Shown: piece by piece, positions 1 through 6,716 of the stretch
How the letters are laid out: the number at the start of each line of letters is the position of its first letter
How positions within the stretch are numbered: the stretch's first letter is position 1
IMG/VR virus record: IMGVR_UViG_3300036760_000325
Span: 1-20,592 of that record
Length of the DNA: 20,592 bases
Reading direction: 5' to 3' (one strand)
Source: a virus
Notes under the pieces: generated by a model
The model's database searches: none
Told to the model about the DNA's origin: nothing
What the model saw: only the letters and a program-made list of their open reading frames with translations
Translations under genes and position numbers: made by a program

Positions 1-1
1 A

Positions 2-727
2 GTTCAGTTCAATGACTCTGGGACTTTCGGAGGAGATTCCGGCCTCACCTACAACAAGACTACCGACACGCTCACGACTGTGACTGTTTCTGGAACTACA
101 GGGCAGTTCGGTGGAACTCTATCGGCACAAAACGGTGAGTTTTCAAATTCTCTTACCGTATCGGGCGTGCCTGTAGAGATGTCAAAGTTCTCAAAAAAGA
201 ACTTTGATAAGGTAATCTTTACCTCTCTTTCTGGTACGCAAACTATTTTCTCAGAAACCATTCCGGCAAACTCCCTGGGCATTGACAAAACTGCGGAGCT
301 TTATTGGATAGGAAAGGCCGTTATTATTAACTCGACGACTACCGTTAAGATGGCGATAAAATTTGGTGACACCCTTTTTTGGGGAGAAACGCTGACCCTT
401 CAAAATACTACACAGGGACAACAGGGACATGCTATTTTTGCTCATTTTAGATTATCTAATCGTGGTTCAATCTCTTCACAAATCTTTGGAGGGTATCTGG
501 GCGTCTCAGATAATCAACCAACGGCCAGCGGCGCCGCCGGCGGCGCAGGGGCCGCGGGATTTAGCTCCTCTCTTGCGACCACAGCTGCTATGGCTTTTGC
601 TATGGTGGGAAGTGGAACTGTAGATACAACCCAGGCTCAAGTATTTTCTATAGACGTCCATGGTTGGAGCGCGGCCGCTGCCGGCAGATTTATTGAAAGA
701 AGCTACTATTCATTAGAGATAGTCTAA
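2..727 (+). CDS. tail appendage / receptor-binding-type protein, 5'-truncated
   Basis: The reading frame is open from the window edge, so only the last 241 residues are present; a GTG at 80 lies inside the gene and is not the start. The first residues read VQFNDSGTFGGDSGLTYNK, a motif I associate with phage tail fibres and appendages, where it precedes short beta-repeats. Residues about 90-241 carry a pattern known from C-terminal jelly-roll head domains of phage appendages: an ETIPANSLG strand, alternating hydrophobic strands, and an aromatic/Arg end (RSYYSLEIV). This suggests a virion surface protein that contacts the host. Two Ala/Gly-rich stretches coded by very GC-rich DNA (521-560 and 671-685) stand out from the surrounding sequence. 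The virion role is inferred from the motif and position; the receptor is unknown. Confidence 0.75.
   Translation, partial: VQFNDSGTFGGDSGLTYNKTTDTLTTVTVSGTTGQFGGTLSAQNGEFSNSLTVSGVPVEMSKFSKKNFDKVIFTSLSGTQTIFSETIPANSLGIDKTAELYWIGKAVIINSTTTVKMAIKFGDTLFWGETLTLQNTTQGQQGHAIFAHFRLSNRGSISSQIFGGYLGVSDNQPTASGAAGGAGAAGFSSSLATTAAMAFAMVGSGTVDTTQAQVFSIDVHGWSAAAAGRFIERSYYSLEIV
671..685 (+). repeat. GC-rich 15-bp repeat, copy 1
   Basis: GCGGCCGCTGCCGGC occurs here and again at 4334-4348. It contains a NotI-type palindrome and a GCCGGC palindrome. Here it is read as Ala-Ala-Ala-Ala-Gly; in the second copy it is read in another frame as Gly-Arg-Cys-Arg. A DNA-level element is possible, but chance is not excluded. 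Confidence 0.35.
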
Positions 728-735
728 TCTCTTTC

Positions 736-769
736 GGAGGGGAAAACCCTCCCCTCCTTCTTACCTTCT
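736..769 (+). terminator. candidate Rho-independent terminator after the tail appendage gene
   Basis: GGAGGGG (736-742) can pair with CCCCTCC (751-757) around an A-rich loop; a shorter register, GAGGG (737-741) with CCCTC (747-751), is also possible. A pyrimidine-rich run, TTCTTACCTTCTT, follows directly. It begins nine bases after the stop codon of the appendage gene and lies before a strong ribosome site for the next gene, as expected for a terminator between late genes. The T-tract is interrupted by C, which lowers confidence. Confidence 0.55.
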
Positions 770-812
770 TACCCAGATTTACAAGGGAAAAATCTGAACA
801 GGAGGTATTAAA

Positions 813-1436
813 ATGAGCTGTGAAAATCCTTTGAACATCGCATCGACTCCTTACGTGGATTGTACGGTAGCGACAGTGTCAGGACATTTACAGAATGAGA
901 TTGATAGTATTGTCCCCGGGGTTTGGGCTCAGATTCTGAACGTATCTGGTTCTCTGTCGAATGTAAACTCTGTATTTACTACTTCTTCATTTCCGGCTAT
1001 GGACATGCTTCAGGTGTTTGTAAGATTTGACGATCTGTACATATCTAATGATTTACCAGTACTACACACCTATGCGAATGAAGATCTTGATATTACACAT
1101 TACAGCGACTATGGAACGTTATTTTCTATACAGACCCTAAATGAAGAATTAAGTTTGATGGAATCTCGTTACCAGCTACAAGGCTATATAGCTAATTCAG
1201 CTGACAAGTTGAAACTGCTTTATAATTCTCTAGGTTATAGCATTACTCTGGATGATCTAGGAGAGATTACGTTCGCGGACTTCAATGATCCTAGTGGACT
1301 ACTCCCTCATTTCTGGAAGAATACTACCGATCCTATAACCAGCTTTACATTCAGCTTCTCTCATTCGGTCTATGGTATAGCCGCCTCTGGTTCTGTAAGT
1401 TCTATTCGTGTCAAAGTTTTCGGTATGAACTTCTAA
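813..1436 (+). CDS. unknown protein, probable virion/tail component
   Basis: A 207-residue protein with a clear AGGAGG ribosome site about seven bases before its ATG. I do not recognise the family. It is acidic, without a signal peptide or membrane segment. The N-terminal part is rich in Ser, Val, Thr and Asn (residues 1-60, for example TVSGHLQNEIDS), as in trimerising or fibre-linker segments of phage tail proteins. The middle (about 60-145) is more helical, and the C-terminal 40 residues are beta-rich, Ser/Phe-rich and end in VRVKVFGMNF-like strands (actual end IRVKVFGMNF). Its place between an appendage protein and a repeat protein suggests a structural role, perhaps a fibre, spike or assembly partner, but this is inference from context only. 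Confidence 0.6.
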   Translation: MSCENPLNIASTPYVDCTVATVSGHLQNEIDSIVPGVWAQILNVSGSLSNVNSVFTTSSFPAMDMLQVFVRFDDLYISNDLPVLHTYANEDLDITHYSDYGTLFSIQTLNEELSLMESRYQLQGYIANSADKLKLLYNSLGYSITLDDLGEITFADFNDPSGLLPHFWKNTTDPITSFTFSFSHSVYGIAASGSVSSIRVKVFGMNF

Positions 1437-1450
1437 TAGCATTTTGGTAT

Positions 1451-1468
1451 AGCAGGGCTGTCCCTGCT
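1451..1468 (+). terminator. perfect 7-bp hairpin between genes, weak terminator candidate
   Basis: AGCAGGG (1451-1457) and CCCTGCT (1462-1468) form a perfect stem with a four-base CTGT loop, 14 bases after the stop codon at 1436 and about 35 bases before the endonuclease start. Only two further Ts follow, so it may act as an RNA processing or stability element, or mark the border of the inserted endonuclease gene, rather than as an efficient terminator. Confidence 0.4.
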
Positions 1469-1493
1469 TTACCTCAAGGGGTTTTGGGAACAT

Positions 1494-1498
1494 GGAGG
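1494..1498 (+). promoter_or_regulatory. ribosome binding site that decides the endonuclease start
   Basis: GGAGG lies five bases before the ATG at 1504. An in-frame ATG at 1492 overlaps this site and has no ribosome site of its own, and the ATG at 1501 is too close. The start at 1504 is therefore preferred. Confidence 0.6.
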
Positions 1499-1503
1499 CA
1501 ATG

Positions 1504-2130
1504 ATGGCAAAATTTGAAGATCTAATGGGTAGAGTTTTTGGAAAACTTACGGTTCTACGAATGGGAGAGAGGGATAAGTACAATAACATTCGTTGGCTTT
1601 GCTTATGCGAATGTGGTAGAGAAACCTCACCTAGATCTAATGCTTTGACTACAGGTAAATCAACCTCCTGCGGTTGTTATGGCAGGACTAGATTAGCTCT
1701 GGGCCGGGAAAAACACGGGCTATCCAAGCACCCCTTGTATAGAGCCAGAGTTGCTGCCATTCAACGTTGTTATAATGTAAAAGATCCTAATTTCATCCTT
1801 TATGGTGGACGAGGAATAAAGGTAGATTCCATATGGCTAGAAAGTACGGTTGCGTTTATCGAGTGGGGATTAGAGAATGGTTGGGAAAAGGGATTGGATC
1901 TGGATAGGATAGATAATGACGGTGATTATACTCCGAATAACTGCCGGTTTATTTCTCACAGACAGAACTCAGGAAACACCAGAATTCAAAAGAACAGAAA
2001 TCTACCTGTTGGTGTAAGAAAGTTGAAAAATAGATTTACAGCCCACATAAACTTGGGCTCTTTTCTTACATCAGAAGAGGCTACTTTAGCTTATCTTTCC
2101 GCACTAAGGAAGTTGGAAATTGACAGCTAA
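1504..2130 (+). CDS. putative free-standing homing endonuclease, HNH-type with AP2-like C-terminus
   Basis: A 208-residue protein. Residues about 5-55 hold a small domain with GRVFGKLTVL and a Cys pattern (CLCECG ... SCGC) that probably binds zinc. The middle has YGGRGIKVDSIWLES and LDRIDNDGDYTPNNCRFIS, the signature I know from phage HNH-type endonucleases. The last 45 residues (LPVGVRKLKNRFTAHINLGSF ... EEATLAYLSAL, spanning about 162-205) resemble an AP2 DNA-binding domain. Such genes usually sit between host genes as selfish homing elements and cut alleles lacking them. Here it separates two structural genes. ATGs at 1492 and 1501 are alternative starts, but GGAGG fits the one at 1504. 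The nuclease call rests on these motifs; the target is unknown. Confidence 0.75.
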   Translation: MAKFEDLMGRVFGKLTVLRMGERDKYNNIRWLCLCECGRETSPRSNALTTGKSTSCGCYGRTRLALGREKHGLSKHPLYRARVAAIQRCYNVKDPNFILYGGRGIKVDSIWLESTVAFIEWGLENGWEKGLDLDRIDNDGDYTPNNCRFISHRQNSGNTRIQKNRNLPVGVRKLKNRFTAHINLGSFLTSEEATLAYLSALRKLEIDS

Positions 2131-2149
2131 CTGCTGAGGAGGATAAACC

Positions 2150-4270
2150 GTGGTATACAATAGGTTTACCTATAATTCAGCGCTTTTCAATTCCGGAAGA
2201 GACGAAGCTGGCAGTGTTATACGTTCAATTATACAAGCCCATACAGGACCTCACATTCAGGCAGTTGTTGGTGCTGACCCCCGTCCTAACGCCACACAAG
2301 ATGGCATTTCTTTTATCTCTGACTTTGACATCACCGAAGGCACGATAAAGAAGCCACCTACCAGTTTCAACTTTCCTGATCTTCAAGCGCGTGTCAACGC
2401 AGTCAAGACGAATAGTGATTTACTCCTGGCGATCATTTTTGGTCAGGCTGCTCGAGATCTACCTGCCGCTATCTATCTAACGAATCGTATTCCTGATCTT
2501 CCCGCCTCGATTTTTGCTTTGCTTCAGACAGATCTTGGTGCTGACATCTTTGGTACGTTCATGTACAAAGACCTCCTGGCGTCTATCCTCGCGCGTCCTA
2601 TCTTTACTGATGATCTTCCCACGCGCATCAACCTCCTCTACCCTCATGATCTTCGTGGGCGTATTACTGGTCAGACTGGTGGAAATCTTGGTGCTATCAT
2701 TTGGTCTCCCAAGGATCTCTCGGCAAGTATCGCTATTACCTTTGGTGATAACCTCACAGCCTCCGTTTTGGGTATGTCATTCAAGAACCTTCCTGCCAGA
2801 ATGTTGGGTATTCCAGGCCCTTCTTTCCGCGCATTCATTCGAGGCTCTGCCAGCGCGACAGACGACTTGCCGTCGATCGTTCATCTTCTGAATGAGAGTC
2901 CCGATCTTCCTGCCAGTATCAATCCTACCTATCCGGGTCCGAACGATTTCCTTGCTGACATAACTGCGATCGGACATCACGATAACATGTCTGCGGTTAT
3001 CCTCAGTGCTTTTCAAGGTGTGGATAATCTAGGGGCTCTTATCAAGACAGGCGGAGAAGTTGATCTTCCGGCGATCATAGATTTTCTGGGCGCTCTGAAC
3101 ATTACAGCGACTATCGGCACTATTCCTTTCGGTGTTCGCAACAGAGAACTACCTGCTTTTGCGCAAAGTGTTCATCCGGCAGATCTGGGCGCTGTTATGA
3201 CTATCAACCGTAATACGGCATTCTTGGGTGCGTTTATCGAAGCTCTCAGCGATACCAAGGATCTTGGTGCTTTTATTCGGGCGGCAGAAACTTTCATTAC
3301 CGCCATCTTTACCGTAAGCACCATGTCTGCTAGAAATTTGCGGGCGGTTATTGGAAGACCAGAATGCGACGGCGGAAGTGCTATCAAAGAACTATCCGCC
3401 ACCGCTATAGCCAAGAACGCAAAGAACCTCCTTGCTATTATTACTTCCTTTGCCCAACACGAACTCGGCGCCAGTGTAAATACCTCCAACATCATCCACG
3501 CCATGGATGTGATCAATGTACGATACTCTTCTCGAAGAGATAAGAAGACCAAGGTTCTTCGTAGCACTGATTCAATTGCTATTAGATACTCCCCTTTCCG
3601 TGGAAAGAACTTGGGCGCTGCGATCACGGGAACATTGACATACAAGGATCTGAATGCTCGAGTAGCCGCAGGCTTCCCTCTTCCACGTGTTGTTCCTACC
3701 CTCTCCCGTTTGACCGCCGCAGATTTGAGAAACGGCGGAGAAAACCTAAACATTCAAGAGATCAGACTACAACTGGAAGGCCGTCTGGTAGAGTTCATCT
3801 ATGTGAATGGTACAGATGATGCCTTTATCCGCGATTCAGAAGAGCAGTGGCGCATCAATGTACGTTCTTTCCAGCCCATTGCGGCTAACTTGTTTGGAGA
3901 CTTTGCCGTAGCCAGAATTTGTCGGCGGGGAGACATTCAATCCTTTGCCACTATTGACGCAGCCGTAAGGGCTTGTATCAGCATGGTTCTTGGACTTGAA
4001 GGGCAGTTAGAACTTGGTGCCAGTATTACGCCTACTGGTGGTTTCAAGGGCTTGCGCGCGTTGGTGGGAGTAAGTGATACTTACGATGATCTCCGTGCCA
4101 CTGCTGGAAGAGTTTTCCCCTCTGATTTTGGCGCTAACATAGCCCCCACGGGTCAAATAAATGAGCTCATCGCGACGGTGGTTGGCGTGGGACAGGACGC
4201 TTCTGATCTAACCGCATCTATTTACCAAGAATCCGAGGGCAGCCTAATAGCCAGTATTACTGGCGTGTAA
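2150..4270 (+). CDS. 706-residue repeat protein, probable virion structural protein
   Basis: Starts at GTG, eight bases after GAGGAGG. From residue 77 almost the whole protein is built of units beginning (D/N/E)-L-(G/P/x)-A-x-(I/V), such as DLPASI, NLGALI and ELGASV, repeated every 12-14 residues. I count about 38: 29 between residues 77 and 443, two at 487 and 500, seven from 621 to 703. The small-residue/hydrophobic alternation suggests one beta-strand per unit and a solenoid or stacked-sheet fold. Residues 454-488 hold a basic insert with two similar pieces (INVRYSSRRDK and IAIRYSPFRGK), and about 535-615 look globular. No signal peptide or membrane segment is seen. A fibre or tail role is inferred from neighbours and fold; I do not recognise a named family. 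Confidence 0.65.
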   Translation: MVYNRFTYNSALFNSGRDEAGSVIRSIIQAHTGPHIQAVVGADPRPNATQDGISFISDFDITEGTIKKPPTSFNFPDLQARVNAVKTNSDLLLAIIFGQAARDLPAAIYLTNRIPDLPASIFALLQTDLGADIFGTFMYKDLLASILARPIFTDDLPTRINLLYPHDLRGRITGQTGGNLGAIIWSPKDLSASIAITFGDNLTASVLGMSFKNLPARMLGIPGPSFRAFIRGSASATDDLPSIVHLLNESPDLPASINPTYPGPNDFLADITAIGHHDNMSAVILSAFQGVDNLGALIKTGGEVDLPAIIDFLGALNITATIGTIPFGVRNRELPAFAQSVHPADLGAVMTINRNTAFLGAFIEALSDTKDLGAFIRAAETFITAIFTVSTMSARNLRAVIGRPECDGGSAIKELSATAIAKNAKNLLAIITSFAQHELGASVNTSNIIHAMDVINVRYSSRRDKKTKVLRSTDSIAIRYSPFRGKNLGAAITGTLTYKDLNARVAAGFPLPRVVPTLSRLTAADLRNGGENLNIQEIRLQLEGRLVEFIYVNGTDDAFIRDSEEQWRINVRSFQPIAANLFGDFAVARICRRGDIQSFATIDAAVRACISMVLGLEGQLELGASITPTGGFKGLRALVGVSDTYDDLRATAGRVFPSDFGANIAPTGQINELIATVVGVGQDASDLTASIYQESEGSLIASITGV
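2378..4258 (+). repeat. coding array of ~38 degenerate 12-13-codon repeats (D-L-x-A-x-I)
   Basis: The array covers residues 77-703 of the 706-residue protein. Unit starts at residues 103, 116, 128, 141, 155, 167, 179, 189, 201, 213, 225, 239 and 252 show the 10-14-residue spacing. It is broken at about 444-486 by a basic segment and at about 506-620 by a non-repeat region. Repeats are degenerate at the DNA level, though GATCTTCC- and GATCTTGGT-like pieces recur. Confidence 0.8.
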
Positions 4271-4287
4271 ATTTCCAGGAGACTTGA

Positions 4288-4881
4288 TTGATAAAGACAT
4301 GTAAAAAATGCGGCACGGCAGATTGGACTCCGGGCGGCCGCTGCCGGCCGTGCGCTCGAGCACATAGTGCGAAGTGGCTGAAAGATAATCCAGATAAAGC
4401 ACGAGCACATAATACAAAATGGCGTTTGGTTAATACAAATAAGGCGTACGCGCTCACTAGAAAATGGGAAGCAACTAATTCGGATCGAGTGCGTGCGACC
4501 AAGGCTAGATGGGAAGCTAATCACCCAACTTACTATGCCGATTATATCAGAAATCGCTGCAAGGCAGATGTCCGATTTCGCCTCAGACGTAACCTACGTG
4601 AACGATTGCGTCAGGCTATCAAAGGAAATTTCAAAACAGGTTCTGCCGTCGCAGATCTGGGTTGTTCTATCCCGGAACTTAAGCTACATTTAGAAAACCA
4701 GTTTCAACCAGGGATGTCCTGGGAAAACTACGGAGAATGGCACATAGATCACATAAGGCCTTTAGCGAGTTTCGATTTAGCCGATAGAGAGCAATTCCTA
4801 CAGGCTTGCCATTTCAGCAATCTACAACCGCTGTGGGAGGAAGATAATAGGAAAAAAGCTGACAAGTACTTGCCAAGCTGA
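4288..4881 (+). CDS. HNH homing endonuclease with N-terminal zinc finger and KW repeats
   Basis: A 197-residue protein starting at TTG, six bases after AGGAG. The N-terminus has a CxxC...CxxC zinc finger (C5, C8, C19, C22). Residues 29-75 contain four units opened by K/R-W at exactly 15-residue spacing (29-30, 44-45, 59-60, 74-75), basic and helical, probably DNA-reading modules. The C-terminal HNH nuclease has HIDHIRPL (H152, D154, H155), NLQPLW (N178) and DNRKKAD (N187, K189), all catalytic positions present. It is probably a selfish mobile gene between the structural genes and the replication operon, and likely active. A GC-rich 15-bp sequence shared with the first gene of the window encodes part of the zinc finger. 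Confidence 0.88.
   Translation: MIKTCKKCGTADWTPGGRCRPCARAHSAKWLKDNPDKARAHNTKWRLVNTNKAYALTRKWEATNSDRVRATKARWEANHPTYYADYIRNRCKADVRFRLRRNLRERLRQAIKGNFKTGSAVADLGCSIPELKLHLENQFQPGMSWENYGEWHIDHIRPLASFDLADREQFLQACHFSNLQPLWEEDNRKKADKYLPS
4334..4348 (+). repeat. GC-rich 15-bp repeat, copy 2
   Basis: Exact copy of the 15-mer at 671-685, lying in the zinc-finger codons of the HNH gene and read in a different frame from copy 1. Confidence 0.35.
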
Positions 4882-4922
4882 CCGTTGCGACAAAGGTGTC
4901 TATTTGGCTATAACTTTTTCCT

Positions 4923-4950
4923 TGCTTTTTTTGTGAATACCTCTTATACT
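4923..4950 (+). promoter_or_regulatory. candidate sigma70-type promoter for the replication operon
   Basis: TTGCTT (4923-4928) and TATACT (4945-4950) are separated by 16 bases in an AT-rich part of the 129-base gap before the sliding clamp gene. This is the largest gene-free stretch in the window and lies where late-type structural genes give way to replication genes, so a promoter is expected here. The -10 box is one base from consensus; the -35 box matches only its TTG. Confidence 0.45.
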
Positions 4951-4984
4951 TTCTGCAAGCCCAGAGGCAGGGTATTTCCCCCGC

Positions 4985-5004
4985 CCAATTATCGGGTATT
5001 GGAG
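4985..5004 (+). promoter_or_regulatory. clamp-gene ribosome site within a small possible hairpin
   Basis: GGAG (5001-5004) lies six bases before the ATG at 5011 and fixes that start; upstream in-frame codons to a TTG at 4885 encode a non-homologous leader. CCAAT (4985-4989) can pair with ATTGG (4998-5002) over an eight-base loop, which would cover part of the ribosome site. Translational control is possible, but the stem is short. Confidence 0.35.
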
Positions 5005-5010
5005 AAACAG

Positions 5011-6171
5011 ATGAAGTTTACCATCACTGCTCAAGATTTGAAGCGGGCGTTGAACACCTGTAATGAAATTGCGCCCGTAAGTTCAGCGATCGCTGAAGAA
5101 AAGACTGGTGTTCTGCTGCGAACTAACGGAAATTCCGTGGTATTTATGGCGTTTGATGACACCTCTTATGTTCGCGTGGAAGTTCCTGCCGAAGTTCAAG
5201 ACCCAGGTGAGGCGCTGGTGCGCTGTGTGGCAATCACTACGCAAGTCAATGCGTCCTATACGGATGTAGGATTTGACGGGGAGCCCAACCAAATTAAGGT
5301 GGAGACTACTTCGAAGGGAACCCTTCATTTGGTAGGAACCAATCGTGTGCGAGCAGGCACCAACCTTCCCACCAAGAGAAACCTTGCCCTATTGAACGCA
5401 GGTTTCTTCGTAGAGACCCCCGTTTTTAATAGCGCCAAGGCAACTCACTTCCCAGCCTTCCAGTTCATGGATGGTTTGGCAAAGGTGAGCCACGCCGCCT
5501 CCAAAGACAACTCCAAGCTCCACTTCAATTGTATCAGCCTCTCCCTAGGAGACGCGGAAGTGGTATTCGCTGCAACTGATGGTATCCAAATTGCTGAGTT
5601 CAAGAAAGCCGCTGAAGTCAAAGGACTTCGCGGCTCTTTTATTTTAGGGCTAAAGTTTGCCACCGTTGCTGCCAAATTGGTCAATCCGGGTAAGTTTGAT
5701 ACCGTGGACATCTATGTGGAGGACGAGAAGTTCTTCCTGAAGAGCGGCGGTACGGTTCTGGTGGGCACTCTGCTAAACACCGCGTTCCCGAAGTACGAAC
5801 CTTACATGGAAACTAAGGCGCTTTTGCGAGCCACTTTCCCCACGGAGGACTTCCTGTCCATCCTACAGGGAATTCTGCCGTCGGTAGATGCCAAGAGCCA
5901 CAGAATGGTTTTGGCAGCTGAGAAGGCTGGAAACGCCATCGTATCCACCTCCAGCATTACAGGTGAAGCAGAGAGTTCTGGGCTCGTCGTAGAGACCCCA
6001 GAAGACTTCACCCTTCACTTTGATAGCACCCTGCTTCATAACGCTATTCGGCAGCTGAAGGGGGGCCACTTTGAGTTCTACTTCACAAATGATGCCAAAG
6101 GGGTAGTGCTCAAGTCTCAGAAGGACGACGACTTCAAAGCCTTCGTCTGTACCCTGAAGAAAGTAGATTAA
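5011..6171 (+). CDS. dnaN-like: DNA polymerase sliding clamp (DnaN/beta-type)
   Basis: A 386-residue ring-clamp subunit that would encircle DNA and tether the phage or host polymerase. The start MKFTITAQDLKRAL matches the beginning of bacterial beta clamps. Other family signs are ATDGIQIAEF (residues 188-197, the ATDG-x-R/Q-L/I-A strand), FPKYEPYM (259-266, as FPdY in beta clamps) and a C-terminal strand ending CTLKKVD, like the M-P-x-R-L end of DnaN. The length is close to the bacterial 366-380, fitting three clamp domains and a dimeric ring rather than the two-domain T4 gp45 type. It opens the replication operon and is followed after two bases by an unknown gene. Divergence from bacterial clamps is considerable, so client preference cannot be told. 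Confidence 0.85.
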   Translation: MKFTITAQDLKRALNTCNEIAPVSSAIAEEKTGVLLRTNGNSVVFMAFDDTSYVRVEVPAEVQDPGEALVRCVAITTQVNASYTDVGFDGEPNQIKVETTSKGTLHLVGTNRVRAGTNLPTKRNLALLNAGFFVETPVFNSAKATHFPAFQFMDGLAKVSHAASKDNSKLHFNCISLSLGDAEVVFAATDGIQIAEFKKAAEVKGLRGSFILGLKFATVAAKLVNPGKFDTVDIYVEDEKFFLKSGGTVLVGTLLNTAFPKYEPYMETKALLRATFPTEDFLSILQGILPSVDAKSHRMVLAAEKAGNAIVSTSSITGEAESSGLVVETPEDFTLHFDSTLLHNAIRQLKGGHFEFYFTNDAKGVVLKSQKDDDFKAFVCTLKKVD

Positions 6172-6173
6172 GA

Positions 6174-6716
6174 ATGCTCTTCTTTGATGAGCAAGAAGCC
6201 ATCAAAGAACTCCAGAGTAGAGGTTACAGGGTGGTCAAAGAAGACTATCCCGATGCCGGATCAATAAATACTCTGCGGGAACTGGTGGATTACTTCTATA
6301 GTCGCCGCAGATTTTACAACCCTGATCGTAAGTTTCCCTATAGCATTGACTATACTGAGGATGTGAAGACTCTGAGCACTTTTATCAGGTCCCGTCAAAA
6401 ATTGGGGCTGGGTAGAAAAGACGCTGTTCGGGAAGCAGCAATCCTTGTAGATGCTATGTTCCGCTTTGAAAAGCAAATGAAGCTGCGAGAGCCTATAATC
6501 AGTCCTACTCTTCTATCCCAAGCGTGGGCAATGGACAAGGTATGCTCCTTTATGAATGGAGAAGTGGCGGAAGCGGGAGAATACGATACAGAGCTCTATC
6601 TCAATGAGGTAAATGAGTATTACAACAAGAAGAATGCCGCCAAGGACTTTGAAAGAGCGGCCCAAGAGCGGAAGAAAATACTGGAGAGACTGAATGAGCA
6701 CAAAGAAAGAGAATGA
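6174..6716 (+). CDS. unknown protein between clamp and RecA
   Basis: A 180-residue, highly charged, soluble protein that I do not recognise. Its ATG is two bases after the clamp stop codon and its end overlaps the recA start by 23 bases, so it is translated as part of the operon. The first 45 residues contain YRVVKEDYPD and Tyr/Arg-rich YFYSRRRFY. Residues 70-125 are helical, and the last 45 (YNKKNAAKDFERAAQERKKI and beyond) look like a coiled coil or long basic helix. No catalytic motif, Cys cluster, signal peptide or membrane segment is visible. The position suggests a role in replication or recombination, perhaps as an adaptor or loader, but that is a guess from context. Confidence 0.75.
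   Translation: MLFFDEQEAIKELQSRGYRVVKEDYPDAGSINTLRELVDYFYSRRRFYNPDRKFPYSIDYTEDVKTLSTFIRSRQKLGLGRKDAVREAAILVDAMFRFEKQMKLREPIISPTLLSQAWAMDKVCSFMNGEVAEAGEYDTELYLNEVNEYYNKKNAAKDFERAAQERKKILERLNEHKERE

Noticed and set aside
3172-3753. A 193-codon - strand frame within the repeat protein gene
   Set aside because: The repeat protein has a ribosome site and a regular repeat pattern in the + frame; the reverse frame is a by-product of codon bias.
4885-5010. An N-terminal extension of the clamp to a TTG at 4885
   Set aside because: The extra residues do not resemble a clamp, would cover a promoter-like region, and GGAG fits the ATG at 5011.
5082-5097. A perfect 16-bp palindrome, TTCAGCGATCGCTGAA, in the clamp gene, with a cyanobacterial HIP1-type core
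   Set aside because: It is the only GCGATCGC I found in the window, so there is no sign of HIP1 enrichment or a cyanobacterial host, and one such palindrome in 20 kb is near chance expectation.
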